Assembly: GCA_025331435.1 (NCBI GenBank)
Contig: JAIWNI010000024.1
Coordinates: 186,001 to 250,000, forward strand
DNA: 64,000 nt
Source of the DNA: Choanephora cucurbitarum
Taxonomy: Eukaryota > Mucoromycota > Mucoromycetes > Mucorales > Choanephoraceae
Reading direction: 5' to 3'
Below, in pieces: positions 57,765-64,000 of the stretch. A model generated the notes under the pieces. The model worked only from the letters and a program-made list of their open reading frames with translations. It was not told the DNA's origin and made no database searches. The position numbers were made by a program, and so were the translations under genes. Each line of letters opens with the position of its first letter. The stretch's first letter is position 1.

Positions 57765-57778
57765 CCGGACTTGTCCGG
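57765..57778. promoter_or_regulatory. Perfect inverted repeat upstream of RPS24
   Basis: CCGGACTTGTCCGG is a 6-bp perfect inverted repeat with a 2-nt spacer, 179 bp upstream of the RPS24 ATG. The surrounding 390-bp region (57587-57979) is AT-rich with a CA repeat at 57656-57670, so the GC-rich dyad stands out. It could be a binding site for a dimeric or zinc-cluster-type regulator; this is inference. Confidence 0.4.
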
Positions 57779-57979
57779 ACCGAATTTGCGATTGATCCTT
57801 ATATCAAATTTAAGCTTTATTTTTCTTTTTTGAGAGTTTTGTCAATTGGTTAATCTTTTTTCAGAGAGACAAGATGAAATAGACGAAAATATACATGTTT
57901 TAATAATAAAAAAGAGAAGGCTTGTAAAAAGCGAACCATAGTATCTAAATTGTAGTTCAATTGAAAGGGGAGAAATAAT

Positions 57980-59114
57980 CTAAATCAAGCCTTTGGCGAC
58001 GGCAATTTCCGCATTAAGTACTGAAGAACCAGCAGCACCAAGAACAGTGTTATGAATCAACAAAACAAACTTAATATCCAGTACAGGGCAAGGACGAACA
58101 CGGCCTACAGTAACAGCTTGACCCTTTAAGTTTTCACGGTCAAGACGAGGTTGAGGTCTATCAGCATCATAAGTGACAACAATAGGCTTTTGAGGAGCGG
58201 AGTGACAACCCAATTTTTCAGCTTCGGAACTGTATTGTTCAAGTACTTGATAGATCTGTTCCACAGAAGGACTACCATTAGCAAATTTGACAGACACACT
58301 TTCCAGATGGCCATCTAACACAGGCACACGAGTACAAGTGGCTGAAACAACTGTGTCAGGCAAGAGTACAAATGACTTCTTATCTTCAGAAATATCACCA
58401 ATGATCTTGCCAACTTCCCATTCGATCTTTTCTTCTTCACCTCCAATGTGAGGAACGACATTATCTAAAATGTCCAAGCTGGGAACACCAGGATAACCAG
58501 CACCACTAATGGCCTGTTGTGTGTTGACAATGATATGTGACATAGGACCAAAGGCATCTTGTAGGGCCTTAAGGGGAACAACCAAACCAGTGGTTGAACA
58601 GTTAGCATTAGTGATCAAGAAACCTTTCTTGAGGTTGTTGAGTTGACGTTGATGAGGGATCAAATCAAAGTGATCTGCGTTGACGGTAGGTACGATCAAT
58701 GGTACAGTAGGATCGCGACGGTAGTTCTTAGCATTGGAGAATACAGCAATATCTTGTTTCAACATGGCCATTTCTATAAAAGATAAACATAGATCAGTAA
58801 GAGAAAAGCCCATCTTCCTCTTTTAATACATTACCAATGTCACCAGCAACATCAGCATCCAAACCAGAAAAGACAACATCACAATCCTTAAAGAGTTCAG
58901 CCTCGCATGACTTAACAACGAGTTGAGCTACATTGTCAGGGATAGGTCTGGATTGCTTCCAACGAACAGCATCCTTATAAGCTTTACCGGCAGAACGAGC
59001 GGAGGCACCAAGAGCATGGATGGTAAAGATAGGGTGTTCACTCAACAAAAGAATGAAACGTTGACCAACAGTACCAGTTGCACCAAGGATACCAACTTTC
59101 TTTGTAGGAGCCAT
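57980..59114 (-). CDS. HOM2: Aspartate-semialdehyde dehydrogenase
   Basis: Two exons (59114-58835 and 58773-57980) separated by a 61-nt intron (GTAATG...CTTTTATAG) give 357 residues. The NADP-binding motif [10 protein letters not shown] lies at 10-19. The active-site motif [10 protein letters not shown] puts the catalytic Cys at 152, and ISGAGYPGV and the HLESVSVKF block follow. The enzyme reduces aspartyl phosphate to aspartate semialdehyde, the branch compound for threonine, methionine and isoleucine in fungi (and for lysine in bacteria and plants). Length agrees with yeast Hom2. The divergent neighbour is the KH-domain gene at 59751. Confidence 0.95.
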
Positions 59115-59750
59115 ACTTAATTACTTTCCTGAATAAAAGAGAGGGGAAAGAGGAGAGAAGGGAGAGAGAGATAGGTAAGGTTTTCTCTTATTTAATTTCT
59201 AAAAACGCTTTATTCTTATTGGATATTCGTGACTCATTATTAACCATTGGTATTGGCTCTGTTCAGTTGGTTCAAATCGAACTAAGCTATAGTCTCTTTC
59301 CTTTGGGTGTCTATAAGAAAGGCAAAACTAGGTTGAGAGCGAGAGTAGTAATTGAAATGTATGTTAAAGAAAGAGAGAAATTTCTATGTATTTACATTGT
59401 AAATAACCCCACCAGTGGCTGCCTTTTTTGTTTGAGAGGGGATCTGATACTATACGAGACTGATTTATGTATCATTACCACATTAGAGAAAATAGTTGGC
59501 TTTAAGCAAAGGTACATTCTCAAAACTTTTAGCATGTATTTCGTTTTTGAGTGGTCTGTCAAAGAACATATTCAATATGGCTAACATGACTAGAATACTT
59601 GAATACGCAACCTACTTGTTTGTTGTTCTTGTGATTGATTAATACTTTTTACAGCCTTTACACCTACTTCTCTCTTTCCTTTCTTATTTTTTCTGTCTTT
59701 TCTCACTTTGTCCTTTTATTGTTATTTCTGACTGCTTTTGAGATCTTAGC
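59115..59750. promoter_or_regulatory. Divergent upstream region of HOM2-type gene and KH protein gene
   Basis: 636 bp between the two starts. A GA-rich tract (about 59144-59172) lies next to the HOM2-type start and a T/C-rich tract (59665-59720) precedes the KH-protein start. A plus-strand ORF (59219-59584) has no recognisable motif and is not called. No Gcn4-type TGACTCA site is noted in the sequence near the HOM2-type start apart from a GTGACTCAT at about 59228. Confidence 0.4.
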
Positions 59751-60470
59751 ATGAGTTCAACTAATGCAGATAAGTTGATCAGCGCTGTAACAGCTGCGAG
59801 CCGTCATCATAACAACGTTCACATGAGAGCCATCCTACCGAGATTCCAGGCAGTGGCCATTCTCGGCAGAAAGGGCCTTTCTATTCAGTATCTTCAGAAT
59901 TATCACCAAGTTCAAATAAGGTTGTCTGAAACAAAGACAACTCGAAAATGGGGCCGACTGATTCACATCTGTGGTCAAAGCAAACAGATGGCAGAAGTTT
60001 GGAAGAGTTGTCTTGAACCTGTACTTCGAGAGGAAGAAGATCACACAGGAAAAGTAAGTCCTGCTCACTTGGTTACTTTCACCAACTCATTAAAACAACA
60101 TGCTTAGATTGGCGTCAATTTTGTTTTACCTGAAAGCATGATTGAACTTTTATTGTATCATCCAGAAGATTCATTTGCAAGCATCACACGACAGACAAAT
60201 ACAGAGATCACAATTAAGAGTAGTGTGTTACCGAGATCAACTGAACGCCTTGTGTTTATATGCGTGCCAGGCAAGGATCAAGTAGATGAGTTTTCAAAGG
60301 CAGTTTCTTTATTATCTCATTATTTGGAAAAGTATGCTCGGTATGCTCTATCTTTTCCAAATACAAAGTTTTATGTACAGGAAGTGGATGATTTTGATTC
60401 TTTAGAACAAGCTGTTTTAAGGCAAAGTCCGAATGACGTTATTTTACAAGGAGGTTGTCGTGTTAAATAA
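59751..60470 (+). CDS. Tandem KH-domain RNA-binding protein
   Basis: Exons 59751-60053 and 60108-60470, joined by a 54-nt intron (GTAAGT...ATGCTTAG), give 223 residues. KH1 (about 20-85) has the RNA-gripping loop intact in VAILGRKGLSIQYLQNYHQVQIRLSE. KH2 (about 103-175) keeps the fold-like pattern (FVLPESMIELLLYHPEDSFASITRQTNTEITIKS) but lacks a GxxG loop, which reads HPED. The C-terminus is short and acidic. It is probably a small single-stranded nucleic-acid binding protein; no specific target can be named. Confidence 0.68.
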
Positions 60471-60563
60471 AGTGTTGGGATATGCAAAAAAAAAGAAGAA
60501 TAAGAAAGAAAGAAAGAAAAAGGGGAGAGGCGCTTTTTGTCAAGTTACGTGTTTGTATGAAAT

Positions 60564-61235
60564 TTAAGAATAGACAAAAGTTTTTTTAACACGAACTAGA
60601 AGAGCTTCTCTCTTTCGTTGCAACAGATTTGAAATGCGGCTTTTTGATTTACTCTGCAAGGAGAGATCAAACATAGAAGCAGCAGAGACAGCCCGCAACA
60701 TTGGACTGCTGTTATCGTGCTCAGACATTCTTAAGGAGGCAAAACTTGGTCTAGCCATACCTTTTCCATTATTATCATCATCATTGTATTCTTCTATTGC
60801 TGGCTTTGATTGTGTAAACAGCAAATTCCAGCGGTCAGGAAATGAAACAGAGGCCGAGATAGACTTTCTTTGAGTACATTTGACAACAGGATAGTTTTCT
60901 TGATACCAAGGTAGAAAAGAATTCACTCGGATGAGTTCCAAGATAGATTCGGCTGCTTGATCAAAACAACAAATTGAGAATTGTCTCAGTATATCTTGTC
61001 GCATTTCACACGGTATGTTGATTTCCTGGGGAGCACCTGCTACGATGTAAGTATCCACCATGACTTGATACATAGCTAAGGTTGGATTCATGCGATAGTC
61101 TTGTGCATCTTGCCAGAAACTGTAGCTTTCAATACAGAAAGTGTGATTTAAGTACATCACAAAGCTATGATGATGTTCATGTTTTGGGTCTAAGACAGAT
61201 TCCAGTGTGAATAAGTAATGAGGTGTAAAAGTCAT
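60564..61235 (-). CDS. RGS-domain protein
   Basis: A single-exon gene of 223 residues from the ATG at 61235. An in-frame extension to 61454 is rejected because it begins with low-complexity and hydrophobic junk. The RGS box covers about 8-115: YLFTLESVLDPKHEHHHSFVMYLNH, FWQDAQDYRM, IPCEMRQDILRQF and DQAAESILELIRVNSFLPWYQ. These proteins accelerate GTP hydrolysis by heterotrimeric G-alpha subunits. The C-terminal half is Ser-rich and basic (QSKSKSRISNLLQRKREALL), likely regulatory or membrane-binding. It converges with the KH-protein gene, 93 bp apart. Confidence 0.8.
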   Translation of the reverse strand: MTFTPHYLFTLESVLDPKHEHHHSFVMYLNHTFCIESYSFWQDAQDYRMNPTLAMYQVMVDTYIVAGAPQEINIPCEMRQDILRQFSICCFDQAAESILELIRVNSFLPWYQENYPVVKCTQRKSISASVSFPDRWNLLFTQSKPAIEEYNDDDNNGKGMARPSFASLRMSEHDNSSPMLRAVSAASMFDLSLQSKSKSRISNLLQRKREALLVRVKKTFVYS

Positions 61236-62915
61236 TGAGAAATAGGCATGGTTTTTTCTTTTATTATTGTTACAGAAAAGAAAGCGAGAGAAAAAAAAAC
61301 GAAAGAGAGAGAGATAGAATAAGCATATGATGTGGTTATGTTTATCTGTTTCAAACGTGTACAACAACACATGATGCGCAAACTTAACTAATTTTGATGT
61401 ATAAACAACGTGGCACCCGATCAACACAAATGAACCAGTTTTTTTTTTATTCATACAAAAATGTTCCTTCTTTCCCCCTTAGAACCATACCAAAGAAATT
61501 AAAGCTAAAATAAGGGAATTAGAGTGAATTGTCATTGTCTGTATACATATAAAGCAAAAAGAAGATCATATACTTGACTTCTTCAACTGACTTGTTTTCT
61601 CAGGTGACGATGAGGTTAATGAAAGGAAACGATTTGTGGTACGTAAGATCGGCATCGGCTTTACCGTCTGTACTATTCTTAGTAACTATAGAAGGTGACA
61701 GAACAGTAATGTCAAATAACAGCTTGACTATTCTCTTTCTTCGAAAACACGGGATAAACAACTTTCTTTCTCTCTCTTTTAGGGTGCTCTCTGAATAAGA
61801 TCAAATCAAAGCGGTCTTCTCTTTGGGGGCGGAATCATGACTTATAATAGTATGTTTAATTTAAATTTTGATATGAAATCGGTATTTTACGAATTACTTT
61901 AATGGAATTTATCTATTTGATTAAAGAGAGAAGAATGTGGCTCTTTTGTGATGTAGCCAAAAAAGACATTACTATATCTAATGTACTTCATTATTTCCAG
62001 GGTTCTTATGATTTAGTATTCAATTAAACTATACATTAGCAACAAATACCTGCATTGAGTAGAAAGGCTTAAATCACTTACAAGCAATCTTTTCCCTGTG
62101 AAAGTTTTGTCTTTAACAAACAAACGCTTGTCAGACGCTAAATACATAAGCACAGACGGTGGTATAGTTTATTGGATCAAATACATGATAAACTTACAAT
62201 ATCTATATACGGAATAAAAGGTGTGCTTGTACAAACATAAAGCAGTGTTATAATTTGTCTATCTTTAGATACACTTTGAAGTTTGAAAATACAATCTTCT
62301 TTATGTGAAAACTTTGAAATAATACTTTACATACAAAATTGGGCCGTAAGATAGCCTGAAATTTTTATAAGATCAAGTGCTAGATGAAAGGAAAAAAGAT
62401 CAATTATATGATAGTCGCTGTAATTAAGAGTGTCTATATTCTTGAGAAATGCACTCTTATATTGAGTATACTCTTAAACCAAATGACATTTTAGCGGTTG
62501 AAGCGATCTTGATATTAAAAGATTGCACTCTTAACTTAGGCATACTCATAAACCAAACAGTCTTGGATCGAGCGAGTACTATATACTTGCAGTTTATCTC
62601 ATGGTTGCAACAGATATTCTCTACATGTTATACGCACATATCAGATAGAATAGATGTGACACAAGGCTCAAGAGAGGATTTGAAATGCACAATTTAACTT
62701 TAGAGTCTATTATGAACGTATCTTTAAGCTTATTCTTATGCTAAGAAAAATGCCATATGTTGCTTGACTATAAGACAACAAATACAAAGGAGAAAGATTG
62801 AATGAAGGTATAGTTCCATTTGCTTATTCTTAGTAAGAAAAAAGAAAAAGATATATTTACAATTAGGAAAGAAGGTATGTGTTTATGCTCTGTTTTGTTC
62901 TTCAGGGTCTAAATA
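61236..62915. other. Intergenic region, no gene seen
   Basis: 1.7 kb between the RGS start and the 3' end of the OB-fold gene. An imperfect direct repeat of about 34 nt (TGCACTCTTA...AAACCAAA) occurs at about 62449 and 62524. ORFs here (61574-61798, 62449-62697) show no motif. Confidence 0.4.
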
Positions 62916-63844
62916 TTACTCCATTGATGAATCCCACTTCCTCTTACTATTGCCATAAGCTTGTTGCTCAATCGCAAGCAAATCTACATCGCCAAAGCTA
63001 CTGAATTCATCATCGAAATCATCGTCATCATCTGAATGTTGTTGTTTAGAACGAAGTTGCGTTGGGGCACCAGATGCAGCTAGTTGACTTCTTCTTTGAC
63101 TTAAATCTTGTACTGCACGCATAGGGGTTGATGTGGCGAACATATGATCTGGAGACCATATATACGTATTTGCATTTTGAGAATTAGGTGTCTTTCTCAA
63201 GGGTGATTCCATAAAATGAGGTGTCATTAAGCGTTTAGGGGAAGGCAATGAGGATAGGCTATAAAACATGTTCCTTGCTTCAGGTTGACTGCATTTATTG
63301 TGCTTAGGTCTATCTTGTAGAGCTCTTGTCCAGAATATGATTTCGGATAAGCAATCTTCTTCCACTTTGAATCCTCCACATCGAATAGCCACTTCTTTGG
63401 TTTCGTATAGTTGTACAATTCCAAACACAGATATACAAGTAGCAATATCAATGGTATATCTATCTGCTCGCTTCAACATCTCTTGCGAGAACATAACTCG
63501 AATCACACTTGTACCATCATCTATTATTTTCATACGATGAGCCACTATCTATTGATAGCCAAAAACAAAAAAGATTCACCTATCCAAAAGTGATGTTCAT
63601 TTTGATTTGCTAAAGTCTCTTGTGCAACAACAATACCATTCAATCTAAAAAAAGAAAGAAAGAGAGATGGTCACCTAAAAGTCAGAGTTTCAGTTGTCAA
63701 CAAAAAGGCTTACCTTGCTCTTCGATAGGTAAGATTAGTTTGGCTTGTCTTAAAGCATTCTCTTGACGAGTCAAAGGCAGAATGAACTACATCTTTTATA
63801 AACAGAAAATGATGACAATGCAAGTTTTCTTCAAAGATATCCAT
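62916..63844 (-). CDS. OB-fold protein, possibly Stn1/RPA32-like
   Basis: Three exons (63844-63714, 63644-63580, 63520-62916) give 266 residues. An OB-fold-like core reads RARLNGIVVAQETL, HHFWIDDGTSVIRVMFSQEM and CISVFGIVQLYETKEVAIRC; the WIDDGTSVI strand is typical of Stn1/RPA2-type single-strand DNA binding folds. The third exon must start at the AG before GATGATGG (63521); the nearer upstream AG gives a stop. After the OB fold, a Ser/Pro-rich linker and an acidic DDDDDFDDEF segment precede a possible short helix (DVDLLAIEQQAYG). The start at 63844 is the first ATG. Telomere-capping (Stn1), RPA32 or a RecQ-complex (RMI) role are all possible. Confidence 0.55.
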
Positions 63845-64000
63845 TTGCAATTCACTCTTCTTCAGAAGAGAACTTGACGACAAAAGAAAAAGAAAACTAA
63901 AGTGGAAAAGAAAATAACTGACACGGATAAATTTACCAGCGCGTTTTTTTTTCGCGTCGTTAATTTTTTTTTTTTTTTTTTTTGTATTAAGTGTAGACTT

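Noticed and set aside
57300..57959. Plus-strand ORFs antisense to RPS24 (56959-57300, 57068-57280)
   Set aside because: They are shadows of the conserved eS24 coding sequence.
59219..59584. 121-aa ORF in the HOM2/KH divergent region
   Set aside because: No motif, and it overlaps the expected promoters of both neighbouring genes.
61236..61454. Longer start for the RGS protein
   Set aside because: The 73 extra residues are low-complexity and Phe-rich; the RGS box begins right after the ATG at 61235.
1..64000. tRNA or rRNA genes
   Set aside because: Read by eye for T-loop-like GTTCGAATC/GGTTCAAATC contexts with matching stems; none found, though a covariance search was not possible.

Overview
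The window looks like nuclear DNA from an early-diverging filamentous fungus, most likely Mucoromycota (Mucorales). It is AT-rich. Genes are compact, with many short GT-AG introns of about 45-90 nt. The proteins are fungal (sulfate permease, GPN1, Skp1, ING-type PHD protein, rhizopuspepsin-like protease). The transposon set (L1-like LINE, Helitrons, Plavaka-like and Harbinger transposases) fits this group. The lineage is inferred from gene structure and protein features; no marker gene fixes the genus. All exon models were joined by hand from reading frame, splice consensus and family similarity.

Layout. (1) 1-7.2 kb is a gene cluster: the 3' end of an unknown gene, a glycerophosphocholine acyltransferase (GPC1-type), a tail-anchored protein, a secreted Kre9/KNH-type protein, a Nem1/Dullard phosphatase and a stand-alone NT-C2 domain protein. 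(2) 7.2-16.05 kb is a roughly 9 kb AT-rich stretch with no supportable gene. (3) 16-20.4 kb holds a SAM methyltransferase, an ING-family PHD-finger protein and a PTC7-like mitochondrial PP2C phosphatase. (4) 21.8-44.7 kb is a transposon island. Every element in it is broken: a zinc-ribbon relic, a Plavaka-like transposase, a PIF/Harbinger transposase, an LTR element with a gag scrap, a minus-strand Helitron, a large plus-strand element joining a zinc ribbon, a DDE-like domain and a DnaQ-type 3'-5' exonuclease, a 76-bp tandem repeat, a 5'-truncated LINE, and a plus-strand Helitron with a recognisable 3' end. (5) 46.8-63.9 kb is a housekeeping block: sulfate permease, a DUF1640/CCDC90 mitochondrial protein, Skp1, GPN1, an aspartic protease, ribosomal protein eS24, aspartate-semialdehyde dehydrogenase, a tandem KH protein, an RGS protein and an OB-fold protein.

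The host genes do not form one pathway. Several pairs are convergent or divergent with short spacing: the unknown gene and GPC1 (stops 7 bp apart), Skp1 and GPN1 (stops 58 bp apart), and aspartate-semialdehyde dehydrogenase and the KH protein (divergent). Lipid metabolism is represented by GPC1 and the Nem1-type lipin phosphatase, which lie 2 kb apart.

The strongest candidate for something unusual is the 33.1-37.5 kb element, a transposase-like gene carrying a WRN/DnaQ-like exonuclease domain whose last catalytic aspartate appears to be replaced by histidine. I recognise related proteins as a recurring family in fungal genomes, so it may be known in annotation even if its biology is not described.
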